Shown here in pieces: positions 16,678 to 25,312 of a stretch of 45,025 nucleotides of DNA. A model generated the notes under the pieces. It searched no databases. It saw only the letters and a list, made by a program, of their open reading frames with translations, and was not told where the DNA came from. The position numbers were made by a program, and so were the translations under genes. Each line of letters begins with the position of its first letter. The stretch's first letter is position 1. Source of the DNA: UBA4312 sp002394635 (GTDB taxonomy: Bacteria; Bacillota_I; Bacilli_A; Erysipelotrichales; Erysipelotrichaceae); the NCBI GenBank assembly GCA_946539765.1, contig CAMNHO010000013.1, forward strand, positions 1-45,025. The letters are read 5' to 3'.

Positions 16678-17127
16678 TCACTTTGTAACGGAAATAGAAT
16701 CCTCTTCCAGATATCCCAGATTCTTTAATCGTTTCCTCTGTTCTTTAACTTCATTCAGATGTCGATCCCATAAAGTCCGGATCTGGTTTTCTTCATGAAT
16801 CAGAAATGCCGGTATCATAGTCCGTCCATCAATCATCCACAATAAGAGAGGATCTTCCTTGATCTCATCATACAGATAACGTACCTGCAGACTTTGTTCA
16901 TTCATTGTATTGATCAGTTCACTGACTTCTTCTTTTGTGTGACGATCATCCATCACTCCAATCAAGGAGCCGATTATGAAGGTGTCACGTACCAGTAAGA
17001 CATACGTTGTATACAGTCCATCTTCCGATTCTTCCTGTGGATCATAATACAGATGACTGGATGGATCCGGATTATTCGGATGTAAGGTAAAGCCCATATG
17101 GATCAACATGTTTACAATGGTTTCCAT
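16678..17127 (-). CDS. Hypothetical 149-aa protein, first gene of the sigma-factor operon
   Basis: I do not recognise this protein. It has an alternating alpha/beta pattern, with strands in TTYVLLVRDTFIIGSLIGVM and LLLWMIDGRTMIPAFLIH and a basic, probably coiled C-terminus (NEVKEQRKRLKNLGYL). There is no membrane segment or signal peptide. The ATG at 17127 is chosen because GGAGGTGACT stands immediately before it; an upstream in-frame TTG would put that site inside the gene. Two candidate promoters lie just upstream, so it probably starts the operon that runs through the two phosphoesterases, the sigma factor and the HD protein. Confidence 0.7.
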   Translation of the reverse strand: METIVNMLIHMGFTLHPNNPDPSSHLYYDPQEESEDGLYTTYVLLVRDTFIIGSLIGVMDDRHTKEEVSELINTMNEQSLQVRYLYDEIKEDPLLLWMIDGRTMIPAFLIHEENQIRTLWDRHLNEVKEQRKRLKNLGYLEEDSISVTK

Positions 17128-17212
17128 AGTCACCTCCAAAAAGTTTTATACGAAAGGATGTTCAGTTTACCAAAAATAATCGAAAAATCAAGGGTGTTTT
17201 TCAAAAAAATAT

Positions 17213-17247
17213 TGGCTGTAGGATCCAGGATCCTAAGCCAGTATTTT
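17213..17247 (-). terminator. Hairpin with U-run upstream of the sigma-factor operon
   Basis: TTGGCT and AGCCAG arms enclose a second stem built on GGATCC repeated head to tail; on the minus strand the hairpin is followed by seven U. It would end any transcript that reads out of the PP2C region or a short RNA made in this gap. Confidence 0.7.
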
Positions 17248-17444
17248 CTAGGTATTCTTTTTCTTGCCACGATGTTTAAAATCTTCGTCAATACGGGTTT
17301 TCCAGTCACTTCACAATCTTTTTAAAAAAAGTTTTCTGCATAAAATAATAAAATCCCATCTCCGTCTACATTTATTATGTTTTGTATGTCTGCTTTCGTG
17401 CGATCATACCCTGTATAGCACGAACCGTAAATGCATATAAAAAA

Positions 17445-17466
17445 CGGGAAATTCCGTAATCTCCCG
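17445..17466 (-). terminator. Terminator of the PP2C gene
   Basis: CGGGA (17445-17449) pairs with TCCCG (17462-17466) and the minus-strand continuation is a run of six U. It is about 65 nt downstream of the PP2C stop. Confidence 0.7.
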
Positions 17467-17529
17467 CTTATAATCTCCATAATCATTGATAAAAAATATT
17501 TCCTAGCCCTTTATAGCCTTTCCAAGACC

Positions 17530-18348
17530 TCATTCATGATCCGGGCCTCCCATCCTTTCACAGAGAATAATTGTTATATTATCTTTTCCACCACGTTCTA
17601 ATGCTTTCTCTAACAAGTTTCGTGTACTTTCCTCAACGCTTCCCTTTGCCATAAAGGCATGGATTTCTTCTTCATTCAACATATCCGTCAGTCCATCACT
17701 GCATAAAAGATATCGTAGAAAGGTATTTAACGAATACGCTGAAATGGCTGGTGTCAGCCATGTGTATTCTTCATTGATTCCAATATATTGCGTCAGCTGT
17801 GGTTTTCTGTCCAGTAAATTCAGTTCCCTTAATATCGATGCCGTTGTATGGTCGATCGACACTTGTTCTAAACCATCCGGCCGCCAACCAAAGATACGAC
17901 TGTCCCCTACATTACAACAGTACATCTTTCCCTGATGGTGCAATAACAGTGCGGCTGTCGTTCCCATAATTCCATAATCATTTTCCTGAGCGGTTAAAAA
18001 GACACTGTCATTCATAGAAAGGCAAATATCCTTCAAAAAGGAAACCGGCTCATTCATGCCTTTCTTTATACATTCACGCATGGTACAGGCAGCCAGATAA
18101 GAAGCTTTTTCCCCATAAGCTTCACCACCTAAGCCATCAAATAACCCGACGCAAAAACTCTGGTCTTGATCCTTAAATGTAGAGACCATCAGCTTGCTGT
18201 TGGTGTGCTCTTCGTCTAAAACTGTAGAAAAAAAACAGAGATTGTCTTCATTATTTTCTCTTACTTTGCCAATATGCGATATGGCACTTAACCGAAATCC
18301 CTGCTCACTATCATCGGAAGATGTCCTCTCCCTGAATATCTGAAACAT
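17530..18348 (-). CDS. PP2C-family serine/threonine protein phosphatase
   Basis: A 272-residue PP2C/PPM phosphatase. Metal- and phosphate-binding motifs are VRENNEDNLCFF, CVGLFDGLGGEAYGE, YCCNVGDSRIFG, LLCSDGLTDML and GGKDNITIILCE, the full set with the DG and GD pairs that hold two Mn/Mg ions. Such enzymes oppose Hanks-type Ser/Thr kinases, but no kinase or PASTA protein is adjacent here. GGGAG lies about 7 nt before the ATG at 18348; the frame is open 34 codons further but without a site and across the promoter. A consensus promoter directly upstream and a terminator downstream make it monocistronic. Confidence 0.92.
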   Translation of the reverse strand: MFQIFRERTSSDDSEQGFRLSAISHIGKVRENNEDNLCFFSTVLDEEHTNSKLMVSTFKDQDQSFCVGLFDGLGGEAYGEKASYLAACTMRECIKKGMNEPVSFLKDICLSMNDSVFLTAQENDYGIMGTTAALLLHHQGKMYCCNVGDSRIFGWRPDGLEQVSIDHTTASILRELNLLDRKPQLTQYIGINEEYTWLTPAISAYSLNTFLRYLLCSDGLTDMLNEEEIHAFMAKGSVEESTRNLLEKALERGGKDNITIILCERMGGPDHE

Positions 18349-18385
18349 ATGTGACTCCCATCCTCTTAAAACTATAAGTAGCTTT

Positions 18386-18414
18386 ATTATATAAAGATTC
18401 TTCATTAAATTCAA
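18386..18414 (-). promoter_or_regulatory. PP2C gene promoter
   Basis: TTGAAT (18409-18414), a 17-base spacer and TATAAT (18386-18391) on the minus strand, about 38 nt before the start codon. Confidence 0.8.
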
Positions 18415-18451
18415 TAAATCCACATTCGTTTCATCCACATTTATACACAAA

Positions 18452-18477
18452 AAAAGTCAGCATTTACACTGACTTTT
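18452..18477 (-). terminator. Terminator of the dipeptidase operon
   Basis: AAAAGTCAG (18452-18460) and CTGACTTTT (18469-18477) form a 9-bp stem with an 8-nt loop and a U-run on the minus strand. It overlaps the TAA stop of the dipeptidase gene. Confidence 0.88.
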
Positions 18478-19924
18478 ATGCATCTGAACGGGCAAATCCG
18501 TTTTTCATATGACAGCTTGCGGTATACAACACCTGTTCCAACAAAGCATCGGTTTCCTTTTGTACCATATTGGCTATGACATCGTTGCATTGTTCCAGAT
18601 AACCGTGAATCCCTTCCTTTTCACTGCTTAGATCAAACTCCTTGATCAGCTGATTGCCTTTGGCATGCACTGTATTCTGATATCTTTCAATCAAATTGGC
18701 TGTGGCATGATAATGCGCATCGGCCAAGGCCCCTATGATCCGGTTGGTCCAGTAGAAGTTTTCCGTTGTCACCTGCTGCCCGGTATTAGAAAAATAATCC
18801 GGTGTTTTTGTTACATTGGCATAAAAAGGCACAAACGCATTAAACACGTTGGATCCCATCGCTATCCATTGCACCGCCATGATATCCTTTGGCAGATACG
18901 GACGTAACTGTAATAGCGATACAAAGTTGGTACGATTGACCCCAATTGAACGATATATGTTTTTTTGCGATCCTTTTCCATACGGATCATAAGCCGTTCC
19001 CTGGAAATGACGGGACAATACGATCTTTACATCCTCGGGTGTGATCTTCTTTTCCGGAACCCGGGACCATGGAAGAGTATCCGATTCCGGTGTATAGTCT
19101 GCCTGCTGTCCATACCAACAGGATGTGGTCGGATTCAAATACCTCTGAATATCCCATGCCCGTGGTGTATTGTATGTATGATCTGCATCATCATGGCTTC
19201 CAAAGGCAGCACGAGCATCAAAATCCGTTACTTCGTATAGATTTGTATCATGAAATCTCAGATCCAGATGATTGGTCTCTATAAATTCAACCAGATCTTT
19301 TGAACACATATGATCCTTCTGCTCTCCATAGGCATCTTTAAAATCAAAGGAATCGATTCCCAGTTGATTGGGCATCACAACATAGCTGTCATCCGGGACC
19401 CGTTTAGCCATCCAGTGATGGCCACCAATGGACTCCAGCCACCAGATTTCCTCTACATCGCTGAAGGCAATGCCATTCATTTCATAGGTTCCATACATCT
19501 CCAGATATTTTCCCAGCAGCACAACACCTTCCCGGGCAGAATGGATATAAGGTAATACGATCGTCAACAGATCCTCTTCTCCGATTCCGCCTTCCACCAA
19601 AGGATCGGCGCCCAACACTCTTGGATTGGACGTAATCGTCTCGGTTTCCGACATCGCAACATTCTCTTCATTGATACCGGCTTCTCCCCAGACTCCCTCA
19701 TTATCCAGGGCATTCGGTACCGCTGTATACCGAAGAGCCTTCACCGGCAGATCGATATGCACTTTGGAGATCACCGATTGATAAGCAGCCGGCTGCTCCT
19801 GTGGATTGACCACTATAAATTTCTTCGGTGTAAATTGTCCGGCCGGTGAATCTTCGTTACGTGCCACCATGGTCGAACCATCATACGTTGCGTTTTTTCC
19901 CACTAAAATTGTTGTACAAGCCAT
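18476..19924 (-). CDS. C69-family dipeptidase (PepD-like)
   Basis: A 482-residue peptidase of the Ntn-hydrolase family C69. The N-terminus MACTTILVGKNATYDGST and the following ARNEDS are hallmarks: after removal of the first two residues Cys3 becomes the N-terminal nucleophile. WGEAGINEENVAMSETET and EIWWLESIGGHHWMAKRVPD continue the family pattern. Members split a broad range of dipeptides in the cytosol; no signal peptide is present. GAAGG stands 6 nt before the ATG at 19924, and the nine codons upstream would bury the catalytic Cys. It is the last gene of a three-gene unit behind a GNAT and an ACT-domain protein. Confidence 0.94.
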   Translation of the reverse strand: MACTTILVGKNATYDGSTMVARNEDSPAGQFTPKKFIVVNPQEQPAAYQSVISKVHIDLPVKALRYTAVPNALDNEGVWGEAGINEENVAMSETETITSNPRVLGADPLVEGGIGEEDLLTIVLPYIHSAREGVVLLGKYLEMYGTYEMNGIAFSDVEEIWWLESIGGHHWMAKRVPDDSYVVMPNQLGIDSFDFKDAYGEQKDHMCSKDLVEFIETNHLDLRFHDTNLYEVTDFDARAAFGSHDDADHTYNTPRAWDIQRYLNPTTSCWYGQQADYTPESDTLPWSRVPEKKITPEDVKIVLSRHFQGTAYDPYGKGSQKNIYRSIGVNRTNFVSLLQLRPYLPKDIMAVQWIAMGSNVFNAFVPFYANVTKTPDYFSNTGQQVTTENFYWTNRIIGALADAHYHATANLIERYQNTVHAKGNQLIKEFDLSSEKEGIHGYLEQCNDVIANMVQKETDALLEQVLYTASCHMKNGFARSDA

Positions 19925-19941
19925 ATTCTTCCTTCTTTCTA

Positions 19942-20301
19942 TTATTTCCAAGTATAACCAGCTGCAGACAACACTGTCTGCGCTTTATCAAAATTCTCTT
20001 TTTTCACAAAGAGATAGTCAGTATTATAGGTCGAAACCACAAAGATTCCGATCATATGTTCTGCCAGTAAAGCTGCGATCGGGGCCAGGATACCGATCAA
20101 TGAAAAATCCAGTGTTCCCGTGATCCGAAATCCTTTCCAGCCATCTTCTCTTTCCAGGGTTGGATCCGGCACATCTTCGGTTTTACAGACAACGGACAGC
20201 TCTTGGTCCGTTTTAGATACAAAACAATAGTCGCCTATGCCTTCCGGAAATCGGTCCACCTTACATACAGTAAAATCCGCCGTTAGTTTTTCCAATTCCA
20301 T
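19942..20301 (-). CDS. ACT-domain protein (COG3603-like)
   Basis: A 119-residue protein of the stand-alone ACT type. The end of the chain carries the ACT signature: FRITGTLDFSLIGILAPIA, where the Gly-Ile-Leu turn forms a ligand pocket, then AEHMIGIFVVSTYNTDYLFV and a last helix. ACT domains bind amino acids; ligand and target are unknown here. Its ATG follows the TAA stop of the upstream acetyltransferase without a gap, so translation is coupled. The adjacent dipeptidase makes an amino-acid-related role reasonable. Confidence 0.85.
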   Translation of the reverse strand: MELEKLTADFTVCKVDRFPEGIGDYCFVSKTDQELSVVCKTEDVPDPTLEREDGWKGFRITGTLDFSLIGILAPIAALLAEHMIGIFVVSTYNTDYLFVKKENFDKAQTVLSAAGYTWK

Positions 20302-20769
20302 TTATAACACCTTCTCCATCAATGTTTTCTGGATTCCAAAGCCCATCGCTTCATAAAAAGCCCGGGCTCCATCATTGCCTTGCCATACATGCAAAGTAAC
20401 ATTATCACAACCTTGTTGTCGGGCATACTGGATCACATAATCATACAATTGTTTTCCCACATGTTGACCACGAGCAGCTCCATCAACACACAGATCATCA
20501 ATATATAATGTTTTTCTATCATGCATATTAGCAATCCCTTTGATTTGCTGCATCTGGCAGAAACAATACCCTAGCACTTCATCCTTATCATCGGTATAGA
20601 CAAATACCGGTGTCTGCTTATTTTCAAAAATAGACATTAATTCCTCATCGGTATATTTTTTTGTTCCTGCAATAAAAATATCCGGTCGTATTTCTTCATG
20701 AATGGCAAGCACCTGATACAGTAAACGGTCAATAGCTTCCAGGTCCTTTTTCTGAGCTCTTCGAATCAT
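20302..20769 (-). CDS. GNAT-family N-acetyltransferase
   Basis: A 155-residue GNAT. The acetyl-CoA-binding motif A is LYIDDLCVDGAARGQHVGKQ (with the RGQHVGK P-loop), followed by motif B, VTLHVWQGNDGARAFYEAMGF. The N-terminal MIRRAQKKDLEAIDRLL is the usual start. AGGAGG lies 8 nt before the ATG. First gene of the unit with the ACT protein and dipeptidase. The acceptor substrate is unknown. Confidence 0.9.
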   Translation of the reverse strand: MIRRAQKKDLEAIDRLLYQVLAIHEEIRPDIFIAGTKKYTDEELMSIFENKQTPVFVYTDDKDEVLGYCFCQMQQIKGIANMHDRKTLYIDDLCVDGAARGQHVGKQLYDYVIQYARQQGCDNVTLHVWQGNDGARAFYEAMGFGIQKTLMEKVL

Positions 20770-20796
20770 ATGAGATCCTCCTAATACTATTTATTT

Positions 20797-20825
20797 ATTG
20801 TAATACTGTCATACATAAAATTCAA
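20797..20825 (-). promoter_or_regulatory. Promoter of the GNAT-ACT-dipeptidase unit
   Basis: TTGAAT (20820-20825), 17-base spacer, TACAAT (20797-20802) on the minus strand, about 28 nt before the start codon of the GNAT gene. Confidence 0.75.
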
Positions 20826-20840
20826 AAGAAAGACCCTGTT

Positions 20841-21329
20841 TTAAATCCCAAGCATATAGACCATCACATAGTCATCCATAACATATCCATGACCAATGTC
20901 ATTGACTTCTTCTTTTACAATCGTAAAGCCCATCTTCCGATATGCCTGCACCGCACAGTTATGCCGATTGACATTTAAACGGATCCTCTTCAAAGAAAGT
21001 TTTTGAGCTGTTTTAATCACAAAATCCAGCATCTCATAAGCAAGCCCCTGGCCCCTTTTCTCTTTACAAAGATAGAATTTGCTCAAGTACAGATATTCTT
21101 TTTCTTCTTTCATAGAAAGAAATCCGATATCTTTTTCCTGCTCTTTCACAAAATAATACTGATAGGAAGCCATCTGATTTCGGATGGATGGCTCACTCTG
21201 AAACAATGCCAGCATATAATCATTTTGTTCCTTTCCGATCAAAGGATCAAAATGTTCTCTTACTATGGAAGTAGCTAAAGCTGACATACGAGCTACCTGT
21301 GATTCAGTTAACGCTTCAAATTCCAACAT
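20841..21329 (-). CDS. GNAT-family N-acetyltransferase
   Basis: A 162-residue GNAT with the N-terminal pattern LTESQVARMSALATSIVREH and FDPLIGKEQNDYML seen in a known Firmicutes GNAT subgroup. Motif A is YLYLSKFYLCKEKRGQGLAY and motif B is RLNVNRHNCAVQAYRKMGF. The ATG at 21329 is chosen on the conserved N-terminus. No good ribosome binding site is present; a TATAAT sits only 6 nt before the ATG, so the mRNA could be leaderless, although no convincing -35 accompanies it. The acceptor is unknown. Confidence 0.88.
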   Translation of the reverse strand: MLEFEALTESQVARMSALATSIVREHFDPLIGKEQNDYMLALFQSEPSIRNQMASYQYYFVKEQEKDIGFLSMKEEKEYLYLSKFYLCKEKRGQGLAYEMLDFVIKTAQKLSLKRIRLNVNRHNCAVQAYRKMGFTIVKEEVNDIGHGYVMDDYVMVYMLGI

Positions 21330-21354
21330 ATTTGTATTATACCTTATGCCAACC

Positions 21355-21427
21355 AAAAATAGAGCAAGAACCTATATTCTCAATGCCAGTAAATTAATGG
21401 TATTGCCTATATTCTTGCTCTATTTTT
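21355..21427 (-). terminator. Long inverted repeat acting as terminator of the importer operon
   Basis: Sixteen-base perfect arms (AAAAATAGAGCAAGAA at 21355-21370 and its complement at 21412-21427), with an inner CAATGCCA/TGGTATTG stem, end in a U-run on the minus strand, about 30 nt after the binding-protein stop. The arms are unusually long for a simple terminator, and CCTATATTCT occurs twice inside as a direct repeat. Confidence 0.7.
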
Positions 21428-21458
21428 TAATTGTTTTAATTATCAAACATATTATTCT

Positions 21459-22541
21459 CTAAGTTAATTCTGTATATAGTTCATTCCATCGGTTAATAAT
21501 ATCTTCCCGATTTTTCTGCAGATAATCATAATCCAACTCAACAATATTTAAATCCTCCTGATCCGGGAGGTCAAATAGTTCAGCCTTTCCATTGGATGGT
21601 CGCCCGGCACTGGCCTGGTCTCTGGCATCCTGGAATTCAGCGGATGATATCAGATCCACCATAGCTTCAGCAGCTGTCGGATTTGGTGCACTCTTTACGA
21701 TAGCAACTCCACCTGGCATGGCGGTATTTCCTTCTTCCATATAAACAATACGAATTGGTGCGCCATCCTTGATGATAGCTGCTACGCTCGATTCATAAGA
21801 TAACCCGACTACATATTCGCCATTACTTACAAGGTTGAATACATCTTTGGAGGATGTAGTAGAGAATGTTGAAGGAATCAGCTTTTCAATGTATTCCCAA
21901 CTTTTTTCATCATTAAAAGAATCTCCCATGGTTGCCAAGATTGTTTGTAGTTGCCTCCATCCGCTTGAAGTAGAATCCGGAGCAGCCAGGATGATTTTTC
22001 CTTCTAAAGCCGGATCCAGTAAATCTTCATATCCCTGAATATCCAGTCCCAGCTCTTGTTCCAGCTCTTCGTTCACACATAAGCACATAACTTGTACATC
22101 GTAATACGTAATGTAACCTGCCTCATCATGATAAAGCTGTTCATCATCACAAGCGGCCGTATAAGGACGAAGAATATCATGATACATATCTCCATCCGCT
22201 GCAAACTGCCCACCCAATAAAACATCGCAGTCTGTGGATTCATCACTTCGTATACGTGTTGCCAAAGTTCCTACAGAATCCGCCTGTAGCTCCAGTTCAC
22301 AGTTAGGATAATACTTGTTCCATAGCTCACGGACGACTTCCTGCTGGGTTTCTTCCATTGTTGTATAGCAAGTCAGTTTCCCTGTAACTTCATCTACGTC
22401 TTTCACATAATACGGTCTTTCCACACTTGTTGCATCATCTTTTCCATTATTTGATGTGTTGCTGTTTGAGCAACCGAACATCGAAACCGATAGTACCGAA
22501 ATCAAAACCCCTGTCATTAATTTTTTTATTATTTGATTCAT
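21459..22541 (-). CDS. Fbp/Afu-type substrate-binding lipoprotein
   Basis: A 360-residue extracytoplasmic binding lipoprotein of the Fe(III)/2-aminoethylphosphonate/sugar-phosphate group (COG1840-like). The signal peptide ends in SVLSVSMFGC (lipid-modified Cys near 24). The mature protein begins with GKLTCYTTMEETQQEVV, the usual first strand and helix of these proteins, and contains SGWRQLQTIL and GLSYESSVAAIIKDGAP. The tyrosine pair of iron binders is not obvious, so sugar phosphate, phosphonate or thiamine are as likely as iron. GAGGTGA lies 5 nt before the ATG at 22541; the GTG two codons earlier overlaps that site. Last gene of the importer operon. Confidence 0.88.
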   Translation of the reverse strand: MNQIIKKLMTGVLISVLSVSMFGCSNSNTSNNGKDDATSVERPYYVKDVDEVTGKLTCYTTMEETQQEVVRELWNKYYPNCELELQADSVGTLATRIRSDESTDCDVLLGGQFAADGDMYHDILRPYTAACDDEQLYHDEAGYITYYDVQVMCLCVNEELEQELGLDIQGYEDLLDPALEGKIILAAPDSTSSGWRQLQTILATMGDSFNDEKSWEYIEKLIPSTFSTTSSKDVFNLVSNGEYVVGLSYESSVAAIIKDGAPIRIVYMEEGNTAMPGGVAIVKSAPNPTAAEAMVDLISSAEFQDARDQASAGRPSNGKAELFDLPDQEDLNIVELDYDYLQKNREDIINRWNELYTELT

Positions 22542-22551
22542 AATCACCTCA

Positions 22552-24198
22552 TTATATTTTCATGTCTTTTGGATCTGTAAATTTCATATATACAATTAAG
22601 CATAGTACCGTGAATACCATCGTAATGGTTGCAAAGACTGCAGCCACACCATAGATACCGCTGGTAATTGATGTGTATGTACTGATAGTCAAAGTAATCG
22701 TTTGATTATTGTAGAGAATAACACCTGAGCTCATTTCTGTCAGTATCGAAACAAAACTTAGTACTGCTCCGGATATAATACCACTAGACATCATAGGAAC
22801 CGTTATTTTTGTAAAAGTTGCTATTTTCCCAGCTCCCAAACTTAAAGCCGCTTCTTCCGTACTGATTGGTACTTTCATCATAGCCGCTGTGGCGGACCGC
22901 GATGTAAACGGCATCCGGCGTATGACCAGTGCCAAGATCATAATAAAGAGCGTTCCGGTAATATTCAGTGGTTCTTTGCTGAACGAAATAACTAGAGCGA
23001 TACCGATGACGGCTCCCGGCATTATATACGGCATCATAGAGATAGTATCAATGGCATGGTTCAACAGATTGCTCCTTCGAACGACTAGATATGCAATCAA
23101 CACAGCAATCACGATTACGATAGCTAAAGTACAAAAGCTGATTATTAACGTATTGCCTAGAGCTCTTATCAGCATTTTTTCCATTGCCTTCTGATAATTG
23201 ATCAGTGAATATCCTGGTTTTAGAATGCTGTTGGAATAGTTTCGAAATGACATATTGACAATATATACCTGTGGCAGTAATGCCAAAGCGACCAGAATGT
23301 AACAAAACAAGTGCATACATAGATTTCTAAAACCATGTGCCTGCTTTTTCTGGACCGGATGCAGAGCATTCATTGTAAATTTGAAATGGCTGGAAACAAC
23401 TTTTTGTAAGATAAAAATCAAAGCTGTTGCAGTAATAGCAATCACACTCATCGTTGCAGCGAAATGATAGTCTGCTCCGTTTTCTCCCAGATATTGATTG
23501 TAGATCAATACCGGAAACGTCGTATATCCTCGACCAATCAGCACCGGTGTTCCAAAATCAGCAAAGGACCGCATAAACACAAGCAGAGCCGCAGCCAGGA
23601 TCGTTGGCATACTCAAACCCATGATGACCCTTTTAAATTTTTCAATTCCCTTGCATCCCATACTTTCTGCTGCTTCCATCAAGGATTGATCAATATCCTT
23701 GAAAGCCCCGTTCATATAAATCATGACCAGTGGAAAAAACTTCAATGTTTGTACAAATACGATGCCTCCGAATCCATAGATAGACCATCCATGAATTCCG
23801 ATTGCTTTAAGCAATCCTGTAATCAATCCTGCATTTCCCATCAACAAGATCCATGCATACGCTCCAATAAAAGGAGCAGACATAGAGCATAACAAACATA
23901 GCACAAACAAAACTTTGCTCCCCTTTAAATGATAGAAAGAGAAAAAATACGCAAATGGTATTCCCAGAAACAGGCAAGCAATCGTTACACAGGATCCAAT
24001 TTTGATACTATGAAGGATGGATCCATAATAGTATTCCTTTGAAAAAAAGGATTGAAACCCGGTTAAAGTGAAACTTCCGTTGACATATACGGCTTCTTTA
24101 AGCAATTTTCCGATCGGGTACACCAAGAAACAAAGAAAGAATAAGAACAAAAGGAATGAGATCCATTTCCACACATCCATTTTTTTAGTCGGATTCAT
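22552..24198 (-). CDS. Fused two-domain ABC permease (FbpB/AfuB-like)
   Basis: A 548-residue inner-membrane permease with two consecutive binding-protein-dependent transport domains, as in FbpB and AfuB, so a single chain forms the whole channel. Both EAA loops are visible: MEAAESMGCKGIEKFKRVIM (first half) and TEEAALSLGAGKIATFTKIT (second half). About twelve helices are predicted. The ATG at 24198 overlaps the end of the ATPase gene by 14 nt. AAAGGAG lies inside that gene about 15 nt upstream, which suggests reinitiation; an in-frame TTG at 24213 is too close to the site. Confidence 0.9.
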   Translation of the reverse strand: MNPTKKMDVWKWISFLLFLFFLCFLVYPIGKLLKEAVYVNGSFTLTGFQSFFSKEYYYGSILHSIKIGSCVTIACLFLGIPFAYFFSFYHLKGSKVLFVLCLLCSMSAPFIGAYAWILLMGNAGLITGLLKAIGIHGWSIYGFGGIVFVQTLKFFPLVMIYMNGAFKDIDQSLMEAAESMGCKGIEKFKRVIMGLSMPTILAAALLVFMRSFADFGTPVLIGRGYTTFPVLIYNQYLGENGADYHFAATMSVIAITATALIFILQKVVSSHFKFTMNALHPVQKKQAHGFRNLCMHLFCYILVALALLPQVYIVNMSFRNYSNSILKPGYSLINYQKAMEKMLIRALGNTLIISFCTLAIVIVIAVLIAYLVVRRSNLLNHAIDTISMMPYIMPGAVIGIALVISFSKEPLNITGTLFIMILALVIRRMPFTSRSATAAMMKVPISTEEAALSLGAGKIATFTKITVPMMSSGIISGAVLSFVSILTEMSSGVILYNNQTITLTISTYTSITSGIYGVAAVFATITMVFTVLCLIVYMKFTDPKDMKI

Positions 24199-25294
24199 AA
24201 ACAGAATGAACAACTCCTTTCATAATGGACTGCTCACTATCCATATCAAATACATTGATTTTTTCTTTCTTAACACCCAGATATACTTTTTGGCCAATCT
24301 CATACTCTACACCTGGTTCGGATTCATAAGTCATTTCAATCCATTCCACCAGCCCTATATCAAGAATAAACTGCGTAGTGGCTCCTAGAAAAATCCTGTC
24401 CTTTACCACTGCCGGAATTCCATCCGACCGCTTCAGAACCCATTCTTCCGGACGAATGGATACTTTAACGGTTCGATCAAAGATTTCACCATCACGAATC
24501 GTATCGAGGATAATTTCTTCATCAAAAACTTCCAGAACCGCTTGGTTATCCTTTTTGACAAGTCTTCCTTCTAAAATATTCGATTTTCCAATAAATGTTG
24601 CTACAAACAAGTCTTTAGGCCGGCTATAGATATCCGACGGTTTTCCACAATGGCGGATCACCCCTTGATCCATGACAGCGATACGATCAGAAATAGCCAT
24701 AGCTTCCTCTTGATCATGCGTCACATAGATTGTTGTTGTTCCGACTTCTTTTTGTATATGGCGAATAGCTCCTCTCATTTCAACCCTGAGCTTTGCATCA
24801 AGGTTTGATAATGGCTCATCCATCAACAATACATCTGGAGATATAACCAAAGCTCTAGCTAAGGCCACCCGTTGCTGTTGTCCTCCGGAAAGATTCTGAG
24901 GCATTCTGTCAGCATATTGATCAACATGTACCAGTTTCAAAAAACGGTCGGATCGTTTTCGCATTTCTTCCTTAGATATCTTTTTGTATTTCAAACCAAA
25001 TTCCACATTTTTTCTAACAGTCATGTTTGGAAAGATGGCATAGTTCTGAAATACCATGCCAATCCCCCGCTTTCCAGGATCCATATCATTGATCTTTATA
25101 TCGTTAAAATAGAAGGAACCCCCTTCGATGGAATTAAAACCGGCAATCATCCGAAGCAATGTCGTTTTTCCGCAGCCAGATGGTCCTAACAATGTAAAAA
25201 ACTCTCCATTATTCACCTGCATCGATAAATCAGGAATGACCGTTACATCCCCATATTTTTTTACCGCATGATCCACTGTAATCGTGACACTCAT
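24185..25294 (-). CDS. ABC transporter ATPase (FbpC/AfuC/PotA-like)
   Basis: A 369-residue ATPase: Walker A GPSGCGKTT, signature LSGGQQQRVALARAL, Walker B VLLMDEP, H-loop VTHDQEEAMA, followed by a TOBE domain (VSIRPEEWVLKRSDG). The FNDIKINDMDPGKRGIGMVFQ stretch includes the Q-loop. It is the first gene of the importer operon. AGGAGG stands 7 nt before the ATG at 25294; the upstream GTG would overlap it. The second such ATPase in this window (with the MsmX-like one), each with its own permeases. Confidence 0.93.
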   Translation of the reverse strand: MSVTITVDHAVKKYGDVTVIPDLSMQVNNGEFFTLLGPSGCGKTTLLRMIAGFNSIEGGSFYFNDIKINDMDPGKRGIGMVFQNYAIFPNMTVRKNVEFGLKYKKISKEEMRKRSDRFLKLVHVDQYADRMPQNLSGGQQQRVALARALVISPDVLLMDEPLSNLDAKLRVEMRGAIRHIQKEVGTTTIYVTHDQEEAMAISDRIAVMDQGVIRHCGKPSDIYSRPKDLFVATFIGKSNILEGRLVKKDNQAVLEVFDEEIILDTIRDGEIFDRTVKVSIRPEEWVLKRSDGIPAVVKDRIFLGATTQFILDIGLVEWIEMTYESEPGVEYEIGQKVYLGVKKEKINVFDMDSEQSIMKGVVHSVYESD

Positions 25295-25312
25295 TGACAC
25301 TCCTCCTTATAT

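Larger units (their letters stand above)
17128..17529. other. 402-bp gap between PP2C and the sigma-factor operon
   Basis: Contains the PP2C terminator (17445-17466), a second strong hairpin (17213-17247) and, left of it, promoter candidates for the operon: TTGGTA-17-TATAAA (near 17141-17170) and TTGATT-16-TAAACT slightly further upstream. Between the two hairpins I see no intact gene with a good ribosome binding site. A short, frame-broken open stretch at 17248-17341 ends directly before the second hairpin and is reported as a finding. Confidence 0.55.

Noticed and set aside
17140..17320. A roughly 58-codon minus-strand frame running through the 17213-17247 hairpin
   Set aside because: It has no ribosome binding site and would code through a terminator-like structure and both promoter candidates.
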